Below are positions 53,607-62,864 of a DNA stretch of 64,000 nt, piece by piece. The notes beneath the pieces are model-generated. The model did not search any database. It saw only the letters and a program-made list of their open reading frames with translations, and was not told where the DNA came from. Within the stretch, counting starts at the first letter, position 1; every line of letters begins with the position of its first letter. The DNA lies in assembly GCF_009932555.1 (NCBI RefSeq), contig NZ_BLJO01000002.1, forward strand, positions 623,217-687,216. Direction: 5' to 3'. Source of the stretch: Steroidobacter agaridevorans (lineage in GTDB: Bacteria > Pseudomonadota > Gammaproteobacteria > Steroidobacterales > Steroidobacteraceae). Position numbers and translations under genes: made by a program.

Positions 53607-56600
53607 TCAGCGGGACAAAATGTCCAGGGGGCGGCGCGAGCGAAACGGCAGCCACGACCATCTCGGCTTCTGGTCGCGATAGGCAACCGCCGCCGGCACA
53701 CGCAACGCGATCTCGGTGCCCGCGCCACCGCGACTCCAGATCTCCAGATGGCCTCGAATGCGCGTCGCGCGCTCTCGCATTCCCATCAACCCCCAGTGTC
53801 GATCGCGGCCGCCGGCACGCAACACTTCAGGATCGATGCCGCGACCGTCATCGCGAATGCCGATTCGCAACCCCGATCGCTCATAAGCCAGATTGACCTC
53901 GATGGCGCGAGGTTGGGCGTGCCGCTGCGCGTTGGCCAGCGCCTCCCGCGCGATCAATATTCCTTCTTCACGCACGATAGGATGCAACGCTCGTGGCTCA
54001 CCATCGACAGTGACCGCAAACCGGATGCCACTGTCTTGCAGGAGCTCATTACCCACCCGCGCAATCTCCTGCGGAAGATCCACAGGAGTGCTGCCCGAAT
54101 CGCGCAGGTCGTTCACCCGATCCCGCCCTTCAGCGATCACGTCGTCGGCCAGCTCGAGTGCACGCTCCATCATGTCGCGCGCCGGCTCTTGCGCTGGAAT
54201 ACGCGAGGCCACTCCTTGAAAACGCAGTACGAGCGCCTGAATACCCTGCAGCAACGTGTCGTGCAGTTCGCGTGCGATACGCTCGCGCTCTTTCATCCGA
54301 TCTTCCAAACGAGCACGCAGTCGTTCACCGGCGCGGCGCACCTGCCATCGATAGACAAGCGCGAGCACCACCACCGCGAAGAGTGCACACAGCGCACGGA
54401 ACCACGCAGCTTGATAAAACGCCGGCGGAATTACAAACGATAAGGTCGCCGGAGCGCTGTACTCACCGGTGCGCTTGTTTCCGGCCATGACCATGAATCG
54501 ATACTTACGGGGCGGCAGGTTGGTGTACAGCACCTCGTTGCTGTCAGTGTCCTTCCAGCGCTGATCCTGCCCCTCCAGCTGATATCGGAAATTCAATGTG
54601 CTGGTCGATGTCAGGCTCACCGCGTTGAAGCGGAATCGAATATCGCCCGGATTGGCAGGCAGCACATTGACATCGCCTGGCATTCTCCTGAACAGTCGAT
54701 CTCCGACGGTGTCGCCCCCAATCTGTTCGGTAACCAGCAGGATCCCGTCGATCGATGGCGGCAGCAACCGCGAACGATCCTCGCGAATGCGGCGAGGATC
54801 CACCCATGCGACTCCCTCACTCGCCGCCATCCACACTCGACCGTCGTCGGCTTCGACGAGTGATGACATCGGGCGCGTCTGTCGAGGAGACGGCGCGGGA
54901 CCATCTGCCGTACCGTAAGTTATGCAATCGAGCATGTTCTGCGCGTCCTTCGACTCCAGCGCATCGCTCAATTGTGGGACGCGTGACAGCGCCCTATTGC
55001 GAAATATCCAGAGCTCGTTGGCTGCGGTTTCGACGATGCCGGCCAGCGCCACGAAAGTCTGGCAATTCATTGCCCACATGGTGCGGAAAGTAGTAGCGGG
55101 CGGTTCGTCAGCAGCACTTGCCGTGAGATCGAGCAATGCGAGCCCGAGCTCACCGCCGACCCACAGTCGCCCGCCTCGGCTATGCAGTGCGGTCACAGTG
55201 CCGACACTCAGCCCATTGCGCGCCGTAAACATCCGAGCAGTTGCACCGTAGATGCGCACCAGACGATTGTGCGTATAGCCGAACCAGACGCCGCCGCTGT
55301 CTTCGAGCGTGGAGACCAACGGAGCTTCATCGGGCAGCAACTGTGCGAAACCTGCATCGGCTGCGGCGGTCCATTGGCCGCCGGACCATCGAAACAGGCC
55401 TTTGTCTTCGATCGAGATCCACAGCGTGCCGGCTGTATCTCGCACCATGGTCTGCACCACGCCGCCTCGCAGCCGCTCCGGCAGCGGTATCAGCTCAAGC
55501 GTTTGCTCATCCACCGTCGCGGCGGGTCGCAAACGTGCAACGACGTCGGGCCCACCGAACCAGATGTCACCGCCACGATCGGGAGCCGCCGCGGTGAAAA
55601 GCGGCGCCGTTTCGCGCCGTTCGAGCTTCGGCCCCTCGAAGGTGTGCAACGAGCCATCCGCATACGCCGCCCAGACCCGGTTGAACCGGCCCGCGACGAT
55701 GACATTGGGCGAGCGCACCGGCGGCACGACGGCTCTGACGACATTGGCATGCCTGAATCGCTCGATGCCACTGTCGGCCCCGACCCAGATATTGCCCGAG
55801 CGGTCCTCGAAAACGGTTCTGGCGCTGCCTGCGCTCAATGTTCCTTCGGGAGACAACTCCTCGATCGGCTGGCCGCGCCCCGAGACAAGGCGACGAAGCC
55901 GATCGCCTCCGATCCATAGACTGCCATCGCGATCGAACAACAGAGCGCCTGCCCCCTTTCCGGCAAGTTGCCATTGCGGCGGCTCAGCGGACTTGCCCGG
56001 CGCGATTCGTAACAAACCCCGAGCGGGATCGCCGAGCCAGATCGCACCGTCGGGGGCTTGCGCGAAATGCCGCGTCATCTCTTGCGAAAAGCGCTCCGAC
56101 ATCACTCGGGTCAAACGCAGTCTGTCCGGCGATAGAGAAAATATGCCGTCGGGCGCGGCGAGCCACAGAGTTCCGTCGCGAGCAACGAATGCGCCCATCA
56201 CCGGCCTGTCGCCGAGACCCACCTCCGAGCCCAGCCGTTGCCACCGTGAACCGTCGAAATAAAACAGCCCGGCGCGCGAGGCGAGCCAGATCACCCCGCT
56301 CGGATCCTGCACGATGGCGTGAACCGGGCCGGCGGCCAGGCCATCGCGCTCATCGAAAACCCTTAGCTCGGCTGACATGATGCGTGCCGCCGCCCCGCTC
56401 TTCAGGCCGACCCAGAGGCTGCCGTCGGACGCATTTAGAAGCGTCGTGAAGTTGTACGAAGGAAAGTCCGAGTGCTCGTTGACGTAGTGGAAGAACCTGA
56501 AGCCATCGAACCAATACAGGCCGGCGGTACTCGCAATCCACAACAGCCCATCGGCCGTCTGAGTCATGGCCGTGACCTCGGTCGGTGCGAGATCGACCAA

Positions 56601-56705
56601 GGTCCAGCTACGATGAACCAGCTGTCCCAGCTCGATATCGGGATCGAGCGCCCAGGCACGCGGAGCGGCGATCCACAGGATCGCTATGAGCAGCAGCAAT
56701 CTCAC
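53607..56705 (-). CDS. Propeller-type sensor histidine kinase (HisKA_3)
   Basis: A 1032-residue hybrid of the reg_prop type. After the signal peptide (LLLLIAILWIAAPRAWA) about 13 propeller repeats of the form GxLWxGxxxGL fill residues 30-680 in the periplasm, followed by a Y_Y_Y domain (about 690-760), one membrane helix (ALCALFAVVVLALVYRW), a HisKA_3 dimer domain with phosphoacceptor H815 (RIARELHDTLLQGIQ) and a HATPase_c domain (GIRDDGRGIDPEVL, HWGLMGMRERA). It starts with GTG overlapping the response regulator stop (GTGA). The two form a two-component system that may sense a surface ligand and act on the FTR1 gene behind it. Confidence 0.92.
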   Translation of the reverse strand: MRLLLLIAILWIAAPRAWALDPDIELGQLVHRSWTLVDLAPTEVTAMTQTADGLLWIASTAGLYWFDGFRFFHYVNEHSDFPSYNFTTLLNASDGSLWVGLKSGAAARIMSAELRVFDERDGLAAGPVHAIVQDPSGVIWLASRAGLFYFDGSRWQRLGSEVGLGDRPVMGAFVARDGTLWLAAPDGIFSLSPDRLRLTRVMSERFSQEMTRHFAQAPDGAIWLGDPARGLLRIAPGKSAEPPQWQLAGKGAGALLFDRDGSLWIGGDRLRRLVSGRGQPIEELSPEGTLSAGSARTVFEDRSGNIWVGADSGIERFRHANVVRAVVPPVRSPNVIVAGRFNRVWAAYADGSLHTFEGPKLERRETAPLFTAAAPDRGGDIWFGGPDVVARLRPAATVDEQTLELIPLPERLRGGVVQTMVRDTAGTLWISIEDKGLFRWSGGQWTAAADAGFAQLLPDEAPLVSTLEDSGGVWFGYTHNRLVRIYGATARMFTARNGLSVGTVTALHSRGGRLWVGGELGLALLDLTASAADEPPATTFRTMWAMNCQTFVALAGIVETAANELWIFRNRALSRVPQLSDALESKDAQNMLDCITYGTADGPAPSPRQTRPMSSLVEADDGRVWMAASEGVAWVDPRRIREDRSRLLPPSIDGILLVTEQIGGDTVGDRLFRRMPGDVNVLPANPGDIRFRFNAVSLTSTSTLNFRYQLEGQDQRWKDTDSNEVLYTNLPPRKYRFMVMAGNKRTGEYSAPATLSFVIPPAFYQAAWFRALCALFAVVVLALVYRWQVRRAGERLRARLEDRMKERERIARELHDTLLQGIQALVLRFQGVASRIPAQEPARDMMERALELADDVIAEGRDRVNDLRDSGSTPVDLPQEIARVGNELLQDSGIRFAVTVDGEPRALHPIVREEGILIAREALANAQRHAQPRAIEVNLAYERSGLRIGIRDDGRGIDPEVLRAGGRDRHWGLMGMRERATRIRGHLEIWSRGGAGTEIALRVPAAVAYRDQKPRWSWLPFRSRRPLDILSR

Positions 56706-57340
56706 ATTTCGATCATGCCGCGCTTGAGCGCGATCATTACCGCATGCGTGCGATCGTTCGCGCCGAGCTTGCTCATGATGTTCTTCATGTGCGTCTTGAC
56801 GGTGTCTTCGGAGATCGACAGTTGCGAGGCGACGCGCCGATTCGAATTGCCTCTCGCGATCCTTTGCAGCACATCGAGCTCACGCGGCGACAACGCGTCG
56901 TCGGTGAAGTGTGAAGCCAGCGCTTCGGCAACCTCGGCCGGGATGCGCCGCCGCCCGGCGTGAACGGCGCGTATCGCATCCGGCAGGTCCTTGCGAATCA
57001 TGCTTTTCAGCAAGTAGCCGCTCGCCCCCGCTTTGAGCGCCCGCACGGCGTGTCCGTCGCCCCCATAGGTCGTCAGCATGAGGACGCGGGCATCGGGCCA
57101 TTCCGCCCGGATCGCCTCGGTGGCGGACACGCCATCCATGCCCTCCATTTGCAGGTCCATCAGCGTCACATCGGGATGGTGCGTGCGGAAGGCGTCGATC
57201 GCTTCCTGGCCGCTGCCCGCTTCGGCGATCAGCTGCAGGTCCGGCGCGCCGTCCAGAACAGCGGCGATGCCGCCACGCAGGAGCGGATGATCGTCGACGA
57301 CGAGCACCCGAATGAGTTGTTCCGATTTATCGAGGTCCAT
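56702..57340 (-). CDS. NarL/FixJ-type response regulator
   Basis: A 212-residue response regulator. The receiver domain has the acidic pair D16-D17 (VVDDHP), phosphorylated D62 (VTLMDLQMEGMDG), T/S and K105-type residues (LMLTTYG, GYLLKS). The C-terminal LuxR HTH is LSPRELDVLQRIARGNSNRR and SISEDTVKTHMKNIMSKLGA. The gene begins the minus-strand unit RR - kinase - FTR1 with 4-base coupling to the kinase. Its targets cannot be read from sequence. Confidence 0.93.
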   Translation of the reverse strand: MDLDKSEQLIRVLVVDDHPLLRGGIAAVLDGAPDLQLIAEAGSGQEAIDAFRTHHPDVTLMDLQMEGMDGVSATEAIRAEWPDARVLMLTTYGGDGHAVRALKAGASGYLLKSMIRKDLPDAIRAVHAGRRRIPAEVAEALASHFTDDALSPRELDVLQRIARGNSNRRVASQLSISEDTVKTHMKNIMSKLGANDRTHAVMIALKRGMIEM

Positions 57341-57486
57341 CGTTCCAGCCCCGCAACACCGGCCGATGTTACATCGACGCGGCGCGGTCTGATCACACGA
57401 AAGTGGTAGCGCACGATACCCGAGGATTGGCTACGCGGCGATACCCAACTAGGGCACCCTTCCGAACCGTGCAGCGACTCTTTTCA

Positions 57487-57837
57487 ATGTTCCCCCGTGG
57501 ATGGCCAGGGCTGGCGCTGATCCTGCTCAGGGCGTCGGTCGCGACTGCCTTGCTGATGGATGCTTGCGGCCAGCGGCAATCGCTCTCTACCTGGATCCAG
57601 GGCATGGCGATCGTGGTCGCGCTGACGTTGCTCGCCGGATGGGCGACGCCTTTGAGCGCGCTGCTGGCGCTGGCGATCCACGGGCTGATCTGGTTCGTCG
57701 CCGGTCTCGACCGGCCTGCGTTCGTCGCCGTCGTTACCATCGATGCACTGGCGCTGGCGCTGCTGGGCCCGGGCGCGTACTCCATCGACTCGTATCGGTA
57801 CGGCCATCGCATCGTGGTGCTACCGCCGCCATCGTGA
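57487..57837 (+). CDS. DoxX-like small membrane protein
   Basis: A protein of about 116 residues with four hydrophobic stretches (GLALILLRASVATALLMDAC, IQGMAIVVALTLLAGWA, LLALAIHGLIWFVAGLD, AFVAVVTIDALALALLGPGA). Length and helix pattern are close to the DoxX/DUF4345-like families of unknown function. The start is uncertain; the ATG at 57487 lacks a strong ribosome site and an upstream start at 57403 would add 28 residues. It is divergent from the response regulator. Confidence 0.6.
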   Translation: MFPRGWPGLALILLRASVATALLMDACGQRQSLSTWIQGMAIVVALTLLAGWATPLSALLALAIHGLIWFVAGLDRPAFVAVVTIDALALALLGPGAYSIDSYRYGHRIVVLPPPS

Positions 57838-57957
57838 CGCGCAAGCGCCGCTCGCCCCATCGGGTGAGCGCAGTTCCCCGGTAAGTGGCGTGCCATCGAC
57901 GCTCAGCCGTAGCAGGCTCATCTCCGATGAATGTTAACAGTCAATGGGAGTGGGCAC

Positions 57958-58374
57958 ATGTACGACAGACACTTGGTTCCTTTGCAGCGGGCCGCGGCAA
58001 TGCTGCCTGAAATCGCCATATTCGGCCCATTCCGCTTGACCCCTGCGGCGCGCTTCATAGAACGCGACGGCGCGCCGGTTGCACTTGGCGACAGAGCGCT
58101 CGACCTGCTGATCGTCCTGGTCGAGCGCGCCGGCGAAGTCGTCAGTCATGCCGAGCTGATGCGGCGAGTCTGGCGCGGCCTGGTGGTCACGCCTGGCAAC
58201 CTGCGCGTTCACATGACCCTGCTGCGCAAGGCGCTCGGCGATGGCGTGGATGGCGCACGCTACATCGAGAACGTCGTCGCTCAGGGCTATTGTTTCGTGG
58301 CGTCGGTGACACACCACCAAACGCTTGCACCGCATGCCGGCCGCGAACGACACTATCGATCCGAGCATCAATAG
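57958..58374 (+). CDS. Stand-alone OmpR/CadC-type winged-helix regulator
   Basis: A 138-residue DNA-binding protein with a single Trans_reg_C winged helix (IAIFGPFRLTPAARFIERDG, VALGDRALDLLIVLVERAGE, VVSHAELMRRVWRGLVVTPG, VHMTLLRKALGDGVDGARYI). It has no receiver or membrane segment, so it is not a classical response regulator or CadC. The ATG at 57958 has GGGAGTGGG upstream. It ends 30 bases before the siderophore-type TBDR and is likely its regulator or cotranscribed. Confidence 0.82.
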   Translation: MYDRHLVPLQRAAAMLPEIAIFGPFRLTPAARFIERDGAPVALGDRALDLLIVLVERAGEVVSHAELMRRVWRGLVVTPGNLRVHMTLLRKALGDGVDGARYIENVVAQGYCFVASVTHHQTLAPHAGRERHYRSEHQ

Positions 58375-58404
58375 CAGAAAGCGCAAGTAGTGGGGAGAGA
58401 GTGG

Positions 58405-60486
58405 ATGCGCGTCGACGCAGCTTCGTTGTGGCTCGTTACGTTCTGCTGGTGTTCGACACTGTACGCTGCCGACGACACTCTCGATGAGGTGATCGTCGAA
58501 GCGCCGCGTTACATTTCGAAAGCCAGCGCCGCCTCGAAGGTTCCCCTCGAACGCCGTCAGATTCCGGGCTCTCTCTCGATCGTCACCGAGCAGCGTATCG
58601 CGGATCAGAACCTGACCACCGTGGCCGAGGCTCTGGCTCAGGTGACCGGCGTCACGGTGATTCCGAACGATGGCTCGCAGAGCCAGTACAAGTCGCGCGG
58701 CCACCAGCTCGCCTTCATGAGCGACGGCGTGCCGAGCTATCGGGCGCTCGGCGGCAATCAGCAACTCGATCTCTCGGTCTACGAACGAATCGAAGTGCTG
58801 CGCGGGCCCACGGGTCTGTTACAAGGCTCCGGCGAGCCCGCCGGCTCGGTCAATCTCGTCAGCAAACGCGGTCTCGATCGCTTCGGGCTCACGACGACAG
58901 TCGGCGTCGGCCGCTGGGACAAGGAGCGCGCCACCGTCGATGTGACCGGCCCCCTGAATACGGCAGGCTCCCTTCGCGCGCGAGCCGTTGGCGTGTACGA
59001 GGACCGCGGCGATTACATCGCCCCGGCGCATTACAAACGTACGTTGGGTTACGGTCGAATGGACTGGGACGTCACGAGCTCGACGACAGTCTCCACCAAC
59101 CTCGTCGGCCAATACGATCGCAGCACCGCGGTCAATACCGGCCTGCCTGCGTTTTTAGGCGGCGCCCAGTTGAACGTGCCGCGCTCCACGAGCATCGCGC
59201 AACCCTGGAATCGCCTGAACCACGACACCGAAGACCTCAGCGCAGCGGTCGAGCAACGCATCGGCAGGCGCTGGAAGCTGGTGGCGCGCTGGTGGCAGCG
59301 GGATCAAACCACCTACTTCAAGGATTCACTTGCGCTCGATGGCGTGAGCGAAACGGACAACACCGTGCCCATGGGCCGCCGCGAGTACGATTACAACGAT
59401 GAACGCACGGCCGTCGACCTGTTCGTTTCCGGAGAAGTCTCCTTGTTCGGGCGAGCCCATTCGGTGCTCATCGGTTACAACGAGGACCGGTTCGAGGAAC
59501 GATACGCAGGCGTGGCGCGCACGTGGTCCGATGGCGGCATCATCGTGCCCTTCGATGCGGTAGGCCTGCTGCCGCCATTGAATCTGCCCTATGAGGAGGG
59601 CGGAGCCTCGGAACAGCGGCAAAGCGGGTTTTATCTGCAGACGCGCCTGAGCTTGAGCGACACGCTGACGTTGGTGGCCGGCGGCAGAATCAGCGATTTC
59701 GATTCCCGTTCTCGAGACCTCGCGCCCGCGACGCCCACTGCCTGGCGCCAGGGTGTCGAAGACGATGACCGCGTCACGCCGACGGCCGGCATCCTCTACG
59801 ACGCGACTCGCTGGCTTACGCTCTACGCCAGCTATGCAGACACATTTCTGCCCCAGTCGACTTTACTGCGCGCGAACGGCGACCCCCTGGATCCACGCAT
59901 CGGCAAGCAATACGAAGTCGGCGCCAAGACCGCAGGGTTCGACGGCGCCCTGCAGGCTTCGATCGGCATTTACGATCTGCGCGATACCGGCCGCTCGCTG
60001 GCGGATCCCGCCAATCCGGGTTTCTTCCTCAACGCGGGCGAGGTCGAATCCAAAGGCTGGGAGATGGAAATCGTCGGCAGCCCGGCGCCAGGCTACGACA
60101 TCCAACTGAGCTACTCGCGGCTCGATTCGCAGTTCGTCGTCGCGCGCGCGGATCAGGTGGGAGTCAGATTCTCGGCGCTCGAGCCCAAACACGCCTGGAA
60201 ACTCTGGGCGGTTCGCCACTTCAATCCCGAAGCCGCCTCCGGCTTCGCATTGGGAGCGGGCCTGAGCTATCAAAGCGGCATCGAATTCGAGCCCCCTCGG
60301 ACCCAGGGCGGCTATACGCTCGCCAGCGCGATGGCCGAGTACCGCTTCGATCGTCACATCGCCGCGACTTTCAACGCCGACAATCTCCTGGACAAGACGT
60401 ACTACGCTCGTCTGGGCGGCACGAATTCATACAACACTTTCGGCACGCCCCGAAACTTCTCGCTGCGGTTGAATGTGACGTTCTGA
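58405..60486 (+). CDS. TonB-dependent siderophore-type receptor
   Basis: A 693-residue TBDR of the FhuE/FpvA group. The signal peptide is ASLWLVTFCWCSTLYA. LDEVIVEAPRY is the TonB-box region, followed by a plug (LSIVTEQRIADQNLTTVAEA, YERIEVLRGPTGLLQGSGEP, AGSVNLVSKR) and a barrel ending FSLRLNVTF. The LRGPTGLLQGSGEPAG signature is typical of ferric-siderophore receptors. The ATG at 58405 has a GGAGAGAG site; 58390 is alternative. A winged-helix regulator precedes it. Iron import also fits the FTR1 operon 2 kb upstream. Confidence 0.9.
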   Translation: MRVDAASLWLVTFCWCSTLYAADDTLDEVIVEAPRYISKASAASKVPLERRQIPGSLSIVTEQRIADQNLTTVAEALAQVTGVTVIPNDGSQSQYKSRGHQLAFMSDGVPSYRALGGNQQLDLSVYERIEVLRGPTGLLQGSGEPAGSVNLVSKRGLDRFGLTTTVGVGRWDKERATVDVTGPLNTAGSLRARAVGVYEDRGDYIAPAHYKRTLGYGRMDWDVTSSTTVSTNLVGQYDRSTAVNTGLPAFLGGAQLNVPRSTSIAQPWNRLNHDTEDLSAAVEQRIGRRWKLVARWWQRDQTTYFKDSLALDGVSETDNTVPMGRREYDYNDERTAVDLFVSGEVSLFGRAHSVLIGYNEDRFEERYAGVARTWSDGGIIVPFDAVGLLPPLNLPYEEGGASEQRQSGFYLQTRLSLSDTLTLVAGGRISDFDSRSRDLAPATPTAWRQGVEDDDRVTPTAGILYDATRWLTLYASYADTFLPQSTLLRANGDPLDPRIGKQYEVGAKTAGFDGALQASIGIYDLRDTGRSLADPANPGFFLNAGEVESKGWEMEIVGSPAPGYDIQLSYSRLDSQFVVARADQVGVRFSALEPKHAWKLWAVRHFNPEAASGFALGAGLSYQSGIEFEPPRTQGGYTLASAMAEYRFDRHIAATFNADNLLDKTYYARLGGTNSYNTFGTPRNFSLRLNVTF

Positions 60487-60556
60487 CCGATCGGCGTGGT
60501 AGCGGGTCCATGCTCATGAAGCACGCATGGACCCCGCCTGGCGTATCGAAGCTGGG

Positions 60557-61084
60557 TTACTTCGGCGAGACACCCATGTACGCCTCGCCCGCGCGGACGT
60601 AATGCCAAATGTCTTCCGAGTTACGCGTGAACGCTTTCGCCAGCAGTTCCTCGCCTTTCTCGCGTTGACCGATGCGGATGTACCACGCCCCCACTTCGGC
60701 CTGGCCGCTGTCATCCTTGGGCTCTGCGGCCAACGCCTTCAGGAACAGCGGTTCGGCCTTGGCGTTTTCGCCCGCCTCGACATAAACACGCGCGATTCGG
60801 AACCAGTCGCCCGACTCGGCGCCGTTGTTCATCACCTTGTCGAACAGCGCCTGGCCAGTGGCCTTGTCGCCGGACAGATAGTACGCACGCCCGATCTGGA
60901 TCAACTCCCAGCTGCCGCCTTCGGCCAGACGTTCGGCTTCTTTCAGCGCGGCGACGCCGGCTTCCTTCGCAGCCTTGCCGCTCAGGAGGGTCATGCCAGG
61001 ACCTTTGGTTTTTGCGGCATAGCCAATGCCGACGCCGGCAGTCAGACACGCCGCGGCCATCACCACCACTGCGACCTTCTTCAT
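60557..61084 (-). CDS. Exported TPR protein
   Basis: A 175-residue protein with a signal peptide (MKKVAVVVMAAACLTAGVGI) and TPR-like repeats: GVAALKEAERLAEGGSWELI, IGRAYYLSGDKATGQALFDK, IARVYVEAGENAKAEPLFLK, VGAWYIRIGQREKGEELLAK. A strong GAGGAAG site sets the start at 61084. TPR proteins mediate protein contacts; the partner is unknown. It converges on the siderophore receptor. Confidence 0.8.
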   Translation of the reverse strand: MKKVAVVVMAAACLTAGVGIGYAAKTKGPGMTLLSGKAAKEAGVAALKEAERLAEGGSWELIQIGRAYYLSGDKATGQALFDKVMNNGAESGDWFRIARVYVEAGENAKAEPLFLKALAAEPKDDSGQAEVGAWYIRIGQREKGEELLAKAFTRNSEDIWHYVRAGEAYMGVSPK

Positions 61085-61198
61085 TGTTTCTTCCTCGGGC
61101 ACCTTTCGAATGGAGCGCGAAGAGTACTGCAACGGGCGGGTTCGCGACCAGCCGGACTCGACGAGTCGATGCGACACTTGCGGCGCACATCACATCCG

Positions 61199-62827
61199 TC
61201 AGAACGTACCGCTCAGCGTAAACGGCTGTCCGCCGGCCGTTCCCGTAACGGCATAAGTATCTCCACTGGTCGGATGCACCGTCCCATTGCCGCTCATTTG
61301 CACGGCGAACGTGCGATTGGTTCCAGGCGACAGCGTCTGGCCGGAATTCAGCGAGAACACATAGGTAATCGCGCTGGCCGTGCTGCTGTTACTTTGGGAG
61401 ATGATGCCGCCGATCGTGTTGTACTGACCCGACGCGCTCACGCCCGTCGTTCGCTGCACCGTGATCGTGATCGACAGCGCGGTGATGGTCGCCGTGTTCG
61501 ACAGCCTCAGCTGCTCTTCGCTGAACCACCCGCTGCTGCTCGTCACTACGCCCGTGGCGGTCACCGATCCTGTGGGCGAACTCTGCCCCGCTTGCGTTAC
61601 CGCGATGGGCCGCGAGATCCCGCCACCGCTGACCGTGACCGTTCCGGTGCGAGCGGCCGTTCCAGTGTTCGCGGCCGCAATCACGGTAAAGCTTCCGTTG
61701 TTGGTGCCTGAAGCGACCGCGACGCTGAGCCAGGGCTGGTTGTCCGTAACAGTCCAGCTGACGTTGGACGTAACAGCCACCGGCGACGAGGACACGCCGG
61801 CAGCAAACGAAAGCGACGCGGGTGAGACGTTGAGAGTGTTGCCCGCCCCCTGGAAGACGCTCGCTATCACCGAAGTAGCCCGGATGCCGTTGGCGCCATT
61901 CACGATCCGCTCGCCCCACGGCGAGAACGTCGTACTGAAGTTCTGCACCATGTCGAGCACGACGCCACCGCTGCCGTTGCCCGACCAGGACCAGCCGATA
62001 TAACCGTTGCCCCGTTGCTGAGCCTGCGAGAAGACCGTCTCCACATCAACCGGCTGACCGTTGTTCTGCGGACCGAACTCGCCGATCACCAGCGGCAGCG
62101 CCATATCGTCGAACGCCTGCATGTAAGCGATGATCGGCGCCGACGTTTGATACACCTCGTACATGTGCACACTGAACAGCAGGTTGCGCCTTGAGTCGGC
62201 ATTCCACAACTGCATGGCGTTGGTGCGCATCGTGTTGGACCAGTCCTGGCCCCAGTTCGCAGCGTCGATCATGATGGTGTGCGTGAGACCCGCGGCGCGC
62301 AGTGCCTGGATGGCTGCGGTCGTGTCGGGAACGTAGTTCGCATTGGTCGTGTTGCCGAACGGCTCGTTCGCGATGTTGATGATCACGAAGTTTTCCTGGC
62401 CGTCGATCGCAGCCCGGATATCCGAGCTGGTCCAATACGCAACCGCGTTGGAGATCGGCACCGCCGTGGTCTGTTCGCTCCAGCCGGTGGAATCGTGGAC
62501 CTCGAGCACCGCGATCATGCGATTGTCCTTGGCCCATTGGATGACCTGGCTCACTTGAGCGCCGGGCACGCGCGCCCACTGCCCACCGGTCGACAGCACG
62601 ATACGCACCGTGTTCGCGCCCGTGGCCGCCATCGCCGCGAAGTCCTGTTGAGTCGGCCGCGATTGGTACCACGTGTACGGGTAGTTGATCCCGCGCATGA
62701 TGAACGGCACGCCGTTGTTGTCCACGAGCTGACCGCTTTGAATGGAAAAGCCGGCGAAACTGAGGCCGGGCGCGAGCAGCAGCGAAAGGAACAGCAGTCG
62801 CGCGAAATGCTGAAGTACAGCTTGCAT
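61199..62827 (-). CDS. Secreted GH5 endo-mannanase/cellulase with BACON-like and C-terminal domains
   Basis: A 542-residue secreted glycoside hydrolase. A signal peptide (LFLSLLLAPGLSFA) is followed by a GH5 catalytic domain (about 25-320) with acid/base E155 (IANEPFG) and nucleophile E250 (VIGEFGPQ); AVLEVHDSTG and GYIGWSWSGNG fit mannanase-like subfamilies. A BACON-type domain (LSFAAGVSSSPVAVTSNVSW, VTDNQPWLSV) and a C-terminal beta domain (about 430-542) likely bind carbohydrate. A strong GGAGGGG site precedes the ATG at 62827. It is 37 bases after the PL11 gene, so both are in one plant-cell-wall operon. Mannan or beta-glucan is the likely substrate. Confidence 0.9.
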   Translation of the reverse strand: MQAVLQHFARLLFLSLLLAPGLSFAGFSIQSGQLVDNNGVPFIMRGINYPYTWYQSRPTQQDFAAMAATGANTVRIVLSTGGQWARVPGAQVSQVIQWAKDNRMIAVLEVHDSTGWSEQTTAVPISNAVAYWTSSDIRAAIDGQENFVIINIANEPFGNTTNANYVPDTTAAIQALRAAGLTHTIMIDAANWGQDWSNTMRTNAMQLWNADSRRNLLFSVHMYEVYQTSAPIIAYMQAFDDMALPLVIGEFGPQNNGQPVDVETVFSQAQQRGNGYIGWSWSGNGSGGVVLDMVQNFSTTFSPWGERIVNGANGIRATSVIASVFQGAGNTLNVSPASLSFAAGVSSSPVAVTSNVSWTVTDNQPWLSVAVASGTNNGSFTVIAAANTGTAARTGTVTVSGGGISRPIAVTQAGQSSPTGSVTATGVVTSSSGWFSEEQLRLSNTATITALSITITVQRTTGVSASGQYNTIGGIISQSNSSTASAITYVFSLNSGQTLSPGTNRTFAVQMSGNGTVHPTSGDTYAVTGTAGGQPFTLSGTF

Positions 62828-62864
62828 AACCCCTCCTTGGGTCTGTTGATCATGACTCGGAGCG

